A stretch of 64,000 nucleotides of DNA from Entrophospora sp. SA101 (Eukaryota; Glomeromycota; Glomeromycetes; Entrophosporales; Entrophosporaceae): contig CAUDNR010000380.1 of assembly GCA_958430865.1 (NCBI GenBank), positions 59,097 to 123,096 of the forward strand, given 5' to 3'. Shown piece by piece: positions 10,682 to 21,420 of this stretch; position 1 is the first letter of the stretch, and each line of letters begins with the position of its first letter. The position numbers and the translations under genes are program-made. Below the pieces are notes generated by a model, which was given only the letters and a program-made list of their open reading frames with translations, was not told where the DNA came from and made no database searches.

Positions 10682-10975
10682 TTAGTTTTCCTTTCCTTTT
10701 GTTGTAGCAGAAGCATCAACGAATTCTTGTTGTGATCCAGTACCTGCATCCTCAAATTCGACATTACCTTTACCAATACTAGCCAAGGCTTTTCTTTTGC
10801 TTGCTTTAGTGATTCTAACAGTAGTAGCATTAACGGTATTAGAAACTTCTTGGACCTTTAATTTACCCCTGGTAACACTTTGCATCGTATTATCATCATT
10901 AAATCTTGGTAATATTAATATTATAGGAGATTGTAATAGCGTCGGAAAATTCTCCCGCTTCTGTACCAGCAACAA
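10682..10975 (-). pseudogene. Fragment resembling a B-type cyclin N-terminus
   Basis: The frame carries PRFNDDNTMQSVTRGKLKVQ, then ITKASKRKALASIGKGNVEF, and ends TTKGKEN with a stop. The KRKAL.xIGN-like motif followed by acidic and polar sequence resembles the disordered N-terminal tail of mitotic cyclins. No destruction-box context or cyclin box follows, so I infer a duplicated fragment. The start within 10975 is arbitrary because the frame upstream has no clear donor. It could equally be an unrelated short gene. Confidence 0.3.
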
Positions 10976-11382
10976 TTGCGTTAGACTTAGTTTATTGAAA
11001 TATACTATAAATATTTATTTTGTAAACATATTTATCCTTTCATCTGACTAGAATATTTTTCTAATTCTATTAGTGATTTGTTTTCCTGCAAAGGATTATA
11101 TGGAACTCCTTAAATATTTTTAACCTCATTGATCGAATGTTCCTTCTTCAAAATACATATAAAAAAGTTTAATGGAGAAAAAATTTTTATTTTAATGATT
11201 TTTATTTATTAATTTAATTACGAATTAAAATCTTAAAAAATAAAACCATCAAATTTCTAATAAATAATGAATTATTCATAAATTAAAAAAAAATCTACTA
11301 AATTTGAAAGTCAAAATAAATCTTAATATAAAATTTTTTTTGCATATTTAATAAATCTTAAAATTCTTTCTTACGATTAATA

Positions 11383-11940
11383 TTATTCGGATTCGGGTTG
11401 AATTTCATTTTGGTAAAAAGCTAGAATAATAGCTCTAACATCAGATCCCAAGCCAAGAAATTCAACGTTCTTCCAAACTTTATTATAGTTTTCTAATCTT
11501 AATCTATCATATAATTTATCAGAATTTCCTGTATATAAGTATTCTAATAACCATTCAAATGTTTCAGGGCTTGGAACATGAAGATGAATTATATCACCAG
11601 ACAATGTTTCAAAAATTTTACGAAAACATATTGATTGAAAAATAAGATATTCTTTATGAATGTGAAAGATTTTTGGAAGACCAGTGATGTGAAGTTGAAT
11701 GGCACATTTTGATTTGTTGTTATAGAAAATTGGCGAAAGATGATAAAGTTCTTGTAGAATGAAGGATACGGGAATTCCGGTATCGCTTAATTTTTGATTA
11801 TGAATATGAAGGTGATGATGGCCATTCGGATGGTGTAATTGATGATTATTGCGACGTTGTAATGGATGATTTAATTGATGGCGGTGTTGAAGTTGATGAG
11901 TATTATTACGATGCTGTGCTGATGTTGTAGATACTGTCAT
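11383..11940 (-). CDS. BTB/POZ-domain protein, single exon
   Basis: 185 codons from ATG (11940) to the TAA just before 11383, no intron. Residues 1-50 are a His/Gln/Asn-rich low-complexity leader (HHPNGHHHLHIHNQK). Residues about 75-165 form a BTB fold: FHIHKEYLIFQSICFRKIFE matches the 'hKxhL...S.yFr..f' signature. It is followed by a strand ending IIHLHVPSPETFEWLLEYLY, the usual BTB alpha-3/beta-4 region. BTB proteins mediate dimerisation and often serve as Cullin-3 substrate adaptors, and arbuscular mycorrhizal fungi carry large BTB families. No Kelch, TLDc or MATH partner domain is present. The second half (ENYNKVWKNVEFLGLGSDVR) is the helical C-terminal part of the fold. Confidence 0.8.
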   Translation of the reverse strand: MTVSTTSAQHRNNTHQLQHRHQLNHPLQRRNNHQLHHPNGHHHLHIHNQKLSDTGIPVSFILQELYHLSPIFYNNKSKCAIQLHITGLPKIFHIHKEYLIFQSICFRKIFETLSGDIIHLHVPSPETFEWLLEYLYTGNSDKLYDRLRLENYNKVWKNVEFLGLGSDVRAIILAFYQNEIQPESE

Positions 11941-14438
11941 AATTTTAGCTTTTCAAAAAATTAAATTTCCAAAAAAAAAACTTGCAAGTAAAAGTTTTTT
12001 TTTTGAGAAAGGGAGAGCGAGAAAGAAAGCGATATCAACAATAACTTTTATTATAATATTTTTCTTTTAATAAAAATACTTGTGACTTTTCTTTTTGATA
12101 CAATAATAATATGATTATGATTACGATTATGATATTTTTTAAATTTGGACTGAAGGTGATGATAGAAAATAAAAATAGGTTCATTCATCGTTGCTTTTAT
12201 ACTGATCTAAAATAATCTTTGATAACGATTAATATTATTATTATAAATTTTGTTGATATTGTTTTCTAATTAAAAATAAATAAGTAAAATCCAAGAAATT
12301 TAACGTGTAAAACAACAATAAAAATTTAATTATGACGATCTAATTGTACGTTGCCTCCAAAGAACAATTGTTTATAAAAAAAAAAGAAAAGCAATGTTTC
12401 ATTACAATATATTAACATAATAATAATATTATTAAAAATTTATTATGAAACAATCCCAAAAAAAAATATTATTTTTTTTACCGTTTCACAATGTTTGTTT
12501 TCTTTCCAAATATATCTTTTATCTGACACTCAACCGTACACAAAGATTAATTGATATATATGTACACAATAGAACCCAAATTCATCAAATTAAATTAAAT
12601 TGAAAGAAACCCAGATTTATGAATGAATATATATTAATATATAATAAGTTCGAGGGGCATAACATTTATTCAAAATATGTATAAATATAGCATTCATTCA
12701 AATTTTAGATAATAATATAAAATTATTTACATTCATTCAAATACATAATGTGATGACTTACTAATTTGGAATAATTATTCTTTATATTAATTAATTGAAT
12801 AATGTTATTTTTATGAAACGTTTTTTCAAAATTAAACATTATAGGGGTCTTTTTCACATTTGCATATATATTTACAAACAAATAAATAAGATACGACATA
12901 TTAAATGTATCAGAGATGTTTGAATTTTCGAGAATTGGGATACGAGTCCATCCAGAAAAAGACCGTCGTACACAAAAAGAGTCGCTTTGAGACATCTTAT
13001 TGTTGTCTGCGTAAGACCTTCAGGCTCAATGTATGAGGTGGGTAGCATTTTTTATTTTTTATACAAAATTGCCAAAATAATTATTTTTTAAAAATCATGC
13101 ATGCACAGTCTTGAATTGGAAGTTACTTTCATGCACCTTCTAACGTCATTCCCTATCATAATTTACCAAACCGTTGGATAATGTCATCATAAAATTTAAT
13201 TGCGTCATCATCTATTAACATCTTCTATTTGAATTCTACCCAATTCTCTTCGAATTATTATTATTGTATTAATTAATCTTATTTCTATAAATAATCTCTC
13301 TCGTTCGCTCAAGAGCAAACACGTGTATATTATATTAATATTTTGATATGACATAACATCTGCAATTTCTTCCATTAGTCTTTGATTGAAATGTTTCTTT
13401 TTCACTTTTTCTAATCCTGGTAAAACATCTTTTTCGCTAATGTAAACTCTATAGATTGTATCATTTAATTATATATAAATCATTATACAATAAAATATTT
13501 GTATTAATTTAAATAACAATTAATGTCACCTATTCTTCTTTTTAAAACTAATAAAGTTGTTCCTTTATTTCTTTGACTTGATGCTTTCTTGCCATTTCAG
13601 TTTCTTTATTGCAACTTGATTATCTGACAAATAATGCAAAAAATATTTATAATGATATTTTTTGTGATTGTAACCATTTTTTTAATCTGACTTGCATCTT
13701 GCTACTACGTTCATTAATATTTTTTATTGAGAAATTAAAAATTCAAACCTTCAAATGTTCTATAACATCTATTAGGTTACTATCCACCTGCAATATTTCA
13801 TTTGACTAAAAATTATTTTCAACTGGAAAGTTTCGTGAGTTAATTAAAACAAAACTTGATTTTTATTGCTGAATACCTGCATATTAAGTGACTGAGTTTT
13901 CGTCGCTTTAAATCACTCAAAAAAACCTACATGGCGAGCATTCATTGATAATGTAAACAAAGATTATGTTTGATCAAATTATTCGTTTGATAAAAATTTA
14001 TCATGCATCGAGTTTTCATCTATCAGTGTGATATTAAGATTATATCGAATCCCTATGCAACTGCTCTAGAGTGGGATATTCATTAATACTGGCGTATAAT
14101 AATAATAAACTTTCGAAAGACTTTTAGCTTTAAACAAGGGGCATCCCAGCTCACTCAATTTTCGGAAAAAGAGTATTTATTGCAAGTAATAGTAATCTTC
14201 AATTAAACGTTTACAAAAATAGACACGAATTTTTTTTGCTTTTTTGCTAATTAAACCCTTGAGCCAAAGATTGATGCAATTTTTTGAAATTTTTTTTATT
14301 TATATTATTATTACAATTTTCGTCACCGTCGTTTTTTCGTTACACACAGTATTAGTATATTAATATTAATATTGATAGAATTTTTTTTCAATGCAAGGTA
14401 TTTTTCTTTCTAACGAATAATGGAACTTGTTATAAAAT
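11941..14438. other. Gene-poor intergenic DNA
   Basis: AT-rich sequence with poly-A/T runs and (AAT)n stretches. The open frames present (for example 12723-12995 minus, 13609-13809 plus) have unconvincing composition, and no introns join them. No RNA gene, TIR pair or regulatory motif could be supported. Confidence 0.4.
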
Positions 14439-16550
14439 TTGTTAAAAGGTGAAATGCATGGATTATTCTTAACAAACTATGTGATTTTTTTGTTAAAAGA
14501 CACAATTGATGAAAGAATTATTGATAATGGTGGTGATGATGATATTAGATCATCGGCCATCCAGAAATCATCAAGTGCTACAATTTCAACCCCAAAGTCA
14601 AATCCAATATATTCAGCAGTATATTATGGAGTGCCAGTTTATGTGAGTTTCTTGTCAAAGATGTTGCTGTTATGCGTAGACGCCCGGATTCTTATTTGAA
14701 TGCAACACAAATTCTAAAGGTGGCAGGCCTGGATAAAGGTAAGTGCTAAAAAATCATTGAAAGAGAAATATTAACAGGAGAACATGAAAAAGTACAAGGA
14801 GGTTATGGAAAATATCAAGGAACTTGGTATGTTAACATAATAACCATAATAAATTATAAAATAAATCTTTTTTCCTTTTGCACATATATGATCAATTTCA
14901 CCATCACTAATTTTTTATTATTTTAGGATTCCTTTTGAAAAAGGCAAAGAACTTGCTACAAAATATGGTGCCCTTGAGAGTTTATGTTCTATCCTTGGAT
15001 ACATGTCACCAGAATATGATACTCCTTATTTGTCATCTCCATACACTCCAACTAAAGAACAAGCTATGGCAGCTTTACATATGTAAGCTAAATATAATCA
15101 ATCTAATGAACATTCCAATAATTATAGTAACAAAATTAATATTCTTGACACAATGGTGATGATGATGGTGATATGGTTTTAACATATTCAGAACCCGCTA
15201 GTGAATCAGCAGCAGCAGACAATTCTTCGTCACCTGAAATTGGTGAGAGTGAGCAACTCGGGAATATTTTAATGGCAATATTTTTGAGTGAGAAACCGGA
15301 ATTAATACAGGATTTGTTGGTTACTCAATATTCATCTGAACCTGATATAAACATGGTGATTGACAGTCGTGGGAATTCTGCAATACATTGGGCTGCGTGT
15401 TTGGGAAGACTAAAAATCTTGGAAATGTTGTTGAATAGAGGTGCTAATATGCAACAAGTGAATTATGATGGGGAGACTGCTTTAATTAGATCTGTATTTG
15501 TGACAAATAATTATGATTCTCAGTCATTTTCACAAGTGGTAAAACTATTTCATGACACAATCCCAATTACTGATAAAGATAATTGATCAGTGATACATCA
15601 TATTGGAATGTCCTCAGGTGTTAGAGGACATGAAGCAGTATCAAAATATTATATAGATTGTTTAGAGAAATGGTTTCAATCAGATGTTTGTGGATTTCTT
15701 AATACTATTTTGAACATTCAAGATAAAAATGATGATACTGCATTGTGTATTGCTGCAAGAGTAGGGAATAATGAATTGGCTGAGAAATTGGTTATGATGG
15801 GTGCAAATGCTGATATTCAAAATAAGCTTGGATTGAAACCTTCTGATTTTGTTTTTAGTCAACAAGATGGTGATGATGAAGTTCATGTATGTATGTACAT
15901 GTATATATATTTATTATTAAATTATTGATATTGTTTGATATATTTTTTGAAAATAAAAAAGAGCATTGAAGATTCAAAGGAAGATATGGATGTAGATATG
16001 ATTCAAGAAAATGTATCTGATTTCTTTATTCAACCATTTACATCATTTGTTAATAATCATAGAAAATCTAGAGAGGTTGTTTTAGGTAAAAAAAAAAAAT
16101 GGTTTATTATTTTAAAACTTATTATATATATAATAAATCAGATAATTAATTTTTAGCATTACAAAAACTTGTGGAAGATGCAGAGAATGAATGGGTGGTA
16201 CAGCTTAGAGTTAAAGAGGATGAATTATTTAATGCTCAAAGTAGATTTAATGATTTGACATGACAACTTATTGATTTGAAGTGATCATTACAATATTATC
16301 ATCAAAATGAAAAGGAATATAATAGCATAGAAGAATATTTAAAGTTTCTGAAACAAGTAATTAATGAAGTAGAAGAAGATAATAATGTTGATGTATATTC
16401 TATGCATAGGAAATGTAGAGTAAATCTTGAAGATAATGCATCATTATTAAGGAAGCCTGTGGTTAATAATAATAACATCATTAATAATAGTAATAATAAT
16501 GATGATGATAATGATGCTATATCAACAACAATTATTTCTAATATAACACC
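14439..16550 (+). pseudogene. APSES/ankyrin transcription factor (Mbp1/Swi4-like), decayed
   Basis: The order of parts is that of the MBF/SBF DNA-binding subunits. A KilA-N/APSES domain spans about 14615-14980 (YSAVYYGVPVY, then RRRPDSYLNATQILKVAGL, then [16 protein letters not shown] across an intron). Ankyrin repeats span 15360-15860 (GNSAIHWAACLGRLKILEML, DDTALCIAARVGNNELAEKL). A helical C-terminal region follows (16160-16400). Family members control G1/S genes. Lesions: two extra bases at about 14641 shift the frame inside APSES. In-frame stops lie at 14747 (TAA), 15085 (TAA), 15584 (TGA), 16261 (TGA) and 16282 (TGA). An N gap truncates the 3' end. I infer a duplicated, dead paralogue. 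Confidence 0.82.
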
Positions 16551-16560
16551 ANNNNNNNNN
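16551..16560. other. Assembly gap (10 N)
   Basis: Ten Ns interrupt the 3' end of the APSES pseudogene, so its C-terminus cannot be read, and continuity across this point rests on the assembler. Confidence 1.
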
Positions 16561-16716
16561 NAATAAATCACCATTTATATTATCTTATTTGTTTATAAAA
16601 AAAAGAAATATTATCGAAAAAAAAATTTTCAAAAAATATAAATATTTTCCTAATTCTACTATATACACCAAAAAAATATTTTTAATATTTTTCTTCGTTA
16701 TAATATATATAATAGA

Positions 16717-18892
16717 ATGAAATATTTAGGACTTGGTGATTTATGTTTAAGAAATATATACGAAATAATTATGAGGGAAGAAGAAAATTATTTGATAAGG
16801 AGAAGAACTTTACATTCATGTGTATTAACGAATAGACAATGGTGTGTGGTGGGAATACCTTACCTGTGGAGCGACCCATTTTTCACAAGATTACAACCTA
16901 AACAGGCAAAAAAATTATTAGATGCCTATATCACAAACTTCTCTAAAGAAGATAAACTAAAATTACAAACAACTAACATCGACGATGGTAATACATTATT
17001 TGATTACATCACATTTATGAGATCATTGGTTATTGGTAATGTTGTGGAGGCTGTTGGCGATTGGTTATCAGTGATGGAAGGAGGAATTACTAATCATCAA
17101 ATGAAGGCAACGATTAAAGAAAAATCACTGTTTGATATATTGTTATCTAATATTTTGACATATTCTTTAAATCTGAATCATATTATATTAAATTCAGAAA
17201 ACAAAACCACAACTAATGTATTTGATTTGGTTTCATCTAATGTTAACATTATGAATTTAAGAGAACTTACTGGTTTGGGTGAATATAGAGCAGGATTATA
17301 CTTGAAAGCATCACATGTTATACGAAATCTTCGTGTCCTACGATTATCGTTGAATTATTTCGAATATCCGTTACACTCAACTACCGTAGACGATATCACA
17401 AAATTTATCCAATCGCAAGATCAACTTTTGGAATTATCAATCGAGAATAAATTGATTTGTGATTGTTGCAGAAACGATAGTTCATTTGCTTTAGATTTAA
17501 GCCCCATTTTTAATTCTTTACAAAGACAACAACGACAATTAAGTGACGATGTTAATATTGGCAATAGTGATAGTGATAATGGTAATAATAATAAAGGTAT
17601 TACTTTAGGCAGTTATAGTTTACTGACCTATTTAAATCTTTACGATGTGAATTTCTTTGGCGAATTTCCTTTAATCATTTTTGGAGAATTACAAAATTTA
17701 AAAGGCTTAGAAATTGTTAGATGTTATAATTTTGCTAAAGAAAATGAAGATGTAGTGGTAGAGCAAAAAGAAAAAAGTTCATCATCACCGCCGTTGTCAT
17801 CTTCCTCTTCCCAATTTTGTGGGCAATTTTTTAATTCTTTGGAATCTTTAACGATCCACTATTCATCAATACCAATTGAGACGTTAAAATATATTTTGAA
17901 AAATTCGAATAAAAAACTAATAAAGTTAAAATTAATTGGCATAGAAAGTTTATTATTACATAAAAAAAGTTTATTGGAATTTTGTGGCAAGCATAATAAA
18001 AATCTCGAGTATTTACTAACATTTGTAAATATAAACGTTGAGTCAACAAAAATTTCGTCATTTTTCGAATCTTGTAAAAATTTAAAACATTTCGAAATCG
18101 TAGATTCGATTGGTAACGAATTAGATTATATACGTAGTGTTAATCATATTTTTTACAGCAATAGAAACAGTAATAATGTTTACGATAGATCGTCTTCTAG
18201 AACAACAACAACAACGTCATCATCATCAACATCATCATCAACATCATCACCACCATCACCACCATCAAGTTCTTCTTCTTCTTCTTCTTCTACAGCAACA
18301 ACTATGACAAGTATATCAACAATTAGAACAACTAGCTCATCATCGTTATCGTCATTTTCTAATACCTTCGCTTCAAATGTTATAGATTTATCGGATTGTT
18401 TAGCAGAAATTGGATCATCGATACCAATAAATCTTCAAGTTTTCAAGTTAAATATTAAATGTACATTTACATTGCAATCGTTCAAACTATTTTTAGAAAA
18501 TATCAAAAGAAGTGTTGACGATGAGAAAGAGGGGAGTAAAAATGTAAAGTTAAAATATTTGGGATTTCCTTTATTTAGAAACTTCACAATGGATTATTTA
18601 ATGGCTTTAATGGAAAATATAGAGTATCAATTGAAATGGTTGGATATTTATAGTTCTAGCATAGAAGATGAATTAGATAATGAGATAATTTCAAAACTGT
18701 CAAAAGTAATCAAGAATATTGATGGAAATTGTATAAATATTAGAAGGTATTATTTATTTATTATTTTTTTCTATCGCTGGCTTATTTACAAACACTTTTT
18801 TTTCCTAATTATTATTATATTATATTATTATTAGCGAATATAAAAGTGATGTAGAATACTATGAAAATATAATTAATCAAATAATTTTTTGA
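16717..18892 (+). CDS. F-box protein with leucine-rich-repeat-like body
   Basis: Exon 1 runs 16717-18746. A GTATTA donor at 18747 and TTATTAG acceptor at 18834 define an 88-bp intron, and exon 2 (18835-18892) adds an 18-residue tail ending in TGA. Residues 1-50 are a divergent F-box: LGDLCLRNIYEIIM, LHSCVLTNRQWCVVGIPYLW. This is the Skp1-binding part of SCF ubiquitin ligases. The remainder is irregular leucine-rich sequence (LTYLNLYDVNFFG, LKGLEIVRCYNF, LESLTIHYSSIPIETLKYIL), as in Rhizophagus F-box families. A serine/threonine homopolymer-like insert lies at about residues 490-545, after the repeat start. The substrate is unknown. Without the intron the frame would add a hydrophobic artefact tail, which favours the spliced model. 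Confidence 0.82.
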
Positions 18893-20063
18893 GAATAAAA
18901 AATTTGCATATAAAGAAAGATGTGGGAATATTATTCGATTATATAATTAATATTCGATTATGAAATATGTATATTAATATGAAATATTTAATTAATTTTA
19001 TGATCAAATATGTCAATCAATTAATTAATTAATATTAATATATATGCGTTGCTAGTGTGGCTTAGAAGAACTCCAAATCGTAATAGTATCCCAAGCCATT
19101 TAAAAACTGCATGAGGCAATGTAAAGTGTTTTAACAAACACAATAATTTCTTTGATTCAAAGGTATTGGATGAAGTATACATCAATTTAATTTACTCCTG
19201 CATATTAAATTATTATTTTAAAATGATAACTAATATTAGATGTATGAAGATTACTGATCCATTAATGTATTTATTATTGCAAACTTTAATTCTTAAAGTA
19301 TTTGATCATTTTTGTGGTTTTGCGTGTGCAAATAAATAGGAAGAGAGAACATAAGTGAAAGAAAAGTGTATGGGAGATGATAACATAAGCTTGGATACAA
19401 TATTAAAAATCCAAAAACGACAAATTTCTTGTTTTTTTTTTTGATTTTTGTAAAATAAATAAATGATGTGTATATTTGTTGTATATATACCGGGCATTCC
19501 ATAAATAATTAATCTAACTATAAATTTTTTTGTCCTTTTAAAAATAGTATAGTGCCTATTTATTAATAGATAATTGATTTGATTGGTTGGGAGGTGTCTG
19601 CGTTTCGGGATTCGCAAAAAAATAGATTAGTAAAACAAAAAAATATTCACAATGACAATCTTTTAATTACGGGAGCAAGGGAGTGAGTTAAGAAAGGAGC
19701 GAAATCTTAATGCAAGTAATTGTTTACATCAATATTTTACATTGAGCAAATTGTTTCAATAAGCTATTAATATTTTCTTTGTCGTTTATTTATGTGTCGT
19801 GTACCCGAAAATAAAATAAAATGCACTAAAATAAGAAAATCAAAAAATAGAAAAAAAAAATTTTTTTTTATATAAATAGGTGTTTCATTTACTCGCTTTC
19901 CTTTTCGTCGAAAAATTATTATAAATAAATTTTCGATATTAATTAACATAAATTCTCACAATTTTATTAATTAAAAAAAAAGACTAATAATAATTTTATT
20001 TTTTAATTATTTAAAAATACATAACAAATATTCATCATCTAACTTTACGATTAATATTTAAAT
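18893..20063. other. Intergenic; likely promoter of the secreted-protein gene at its 3' end
   Basis: AT-rich DNA without a supportable gene. The ORFs on the minus strand (19293-19617) are low-complexity. The last 200 bp before 20064 are A/T homopolymer-rich, as in other promoters of this window. Confidence 0.35.
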
Positions 20064-20675
20064 ATGAATAAAAATTTCATTTCAAAATCATCTTTTATTT
20101 ATGTTTTATTTTTCATCATCGTCGCCACCACTCTTCTAAGTACTGCCACAGTTTCTGCTTCATCAACAGCACAAAACTCTCCGTCTAAGTTAAAGAAAAG
20201 AACAAACACATGTCCATATAATAAAAGATCATTATTTAAACGTACTTCCGAGCCACCACAACAATGTTCTTGTGCTCTTGCCCAAGCCGTATTCACTGGT
20301 ACATTCACGGGTTTAGTAGTGTTATCACAAAATGAATGTGGTTCAACAAGATTCGTTGGTCAATTCTCTAGTGGGTTTCAAGCAGGTCACAATTACACTT
20401 TTAAAGTATTTGATAAATGTGGAAACGAAGTTCAAGATATCACTCAGGATTTGAATGTTCAAATTAATAGTAACGGCGGAACAGCTCCTTTCAATGCACA
20501 AGTTGACGATCTTAATCTTAATTGTGACAACCATGGAATCTTATCATCAACTTCAACTTCTCCATCATCAAGAAGAAAACGTACTTGTACTGGAAATACT
20601 AAAAGAATTGGAGAACCAACTTTGGTAGTCGAGGATGGTAAAGAACAATATCCAGCTAACATCTCTTCATTATAA
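20064..20675 (+). CDS. Secreted protein with Kex2-type sites, SOD-like fold suspected
   Basis: 203 codons, single exon. Residues 1-33 form a signal peptide (hydrophobic FIYVLFFIIVATTLL, small residues before the cut). Dibasic KR sites at about residues 45, 54 and 59, plus RRKR at about 171, suggest processing by a Kex2 protease. The core (residues 65-160: VFTGTFTGLVVLSQNECGST, RFVGQFSSGFQAGHNYTFKV, TAPFNAQVDDLNLNC) has the strand pattern of the Cu/Zn superoxide-dismutase-like fold seen in fungal secreted proteins. However, the copper-binding histidine set is missing, so enzyme activity is not expected. Five or six cysteines could make disulphides. One NxT sequon (NYT) is present. The function is unknown; it is a candidate secreted effector or wall protein by inference only. 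Confidence 0.7.
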   Translation: MNKNFISKSSFIYVLFFIIVATTLLSTATVSASSTAQNSPSKLKKRTNTCPYNKRSLFKRTSEPPQQCSCALAQAVFTGTFTGLVVLSQNECGSTRFVGQFSSGFQAGHNYTFKVFDKCGNEVQDITQDLNVQINSNGGTAPFNAQVDDLNLNCDNHGILSSTSTSPSSRRKRTCTGNTKRIGEPTLVVEDGKEQYPANISSL

Positions 20676-21420
20676 TTATTAAATAAACAATTTAATTATA
20701 GTAATTATTATTAATAATAATAATAATGGTAATAATGTATACAACGAGTTTTTGTTCTTGCTTAAAAGAACATTTTTATATTTAATTAATAGATTTTAAT
20801 TTTTAAAAGATTGTTTTACTAAAATTAATAAATTTGAATTAAAATTACTACGTAATGAATGGGGTGCCTAAATTATTTGCCCTATAAATATATACTTTTC
20901 AGGGCCATTTTTAAAAGGATTATGTGAGAATTGTAAAAAAATATTTATTACGTTACACCAAACATATTTGTAATATCCATTTCATTATTGTGTGACAAAT
21001 CTATCATCTTTTATAAATACATGAATTTGTCGATCATAAAATGATTTATAAATTTATAAATATATATATAAATATTGACAAAAAATTCCCCCACTTGCAA
21101 AAATTATTATTAACAAAAAAAAATAATAAATAATTATGATGATTATTTAACATTTTTTTATATAATAATAAATTTGCACCCATCTACACACTTAAAACAC
21201 ACACATCGATAATTTATTATTAACGCATTTTATCTTTATTTTTTTTTCTATTTAAAAAAAAAACAATTTACAAAAAAAAAAATATTTTTTCAAAAAAAAT
21301 TTTCATTATTTTTCTAATCAACCAATCAATTTACTTTCACGTTAAATTTTCAAAAAAAAAAAACATCATCGTGTTTTGTCAATCTTTACCCTACCCAATC
21401 AATAAATCAATCGAAAAATA
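20676..21420. other. Intergenic region upstream of MOT1
   Basis: Holds the 3' region of the secreted-protein gene and the presumed MOT1 promoter. It consists of long A and T runs, (ACAC) near 21185 and no ORF. No specific element can be named. Confidence 0.35.
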
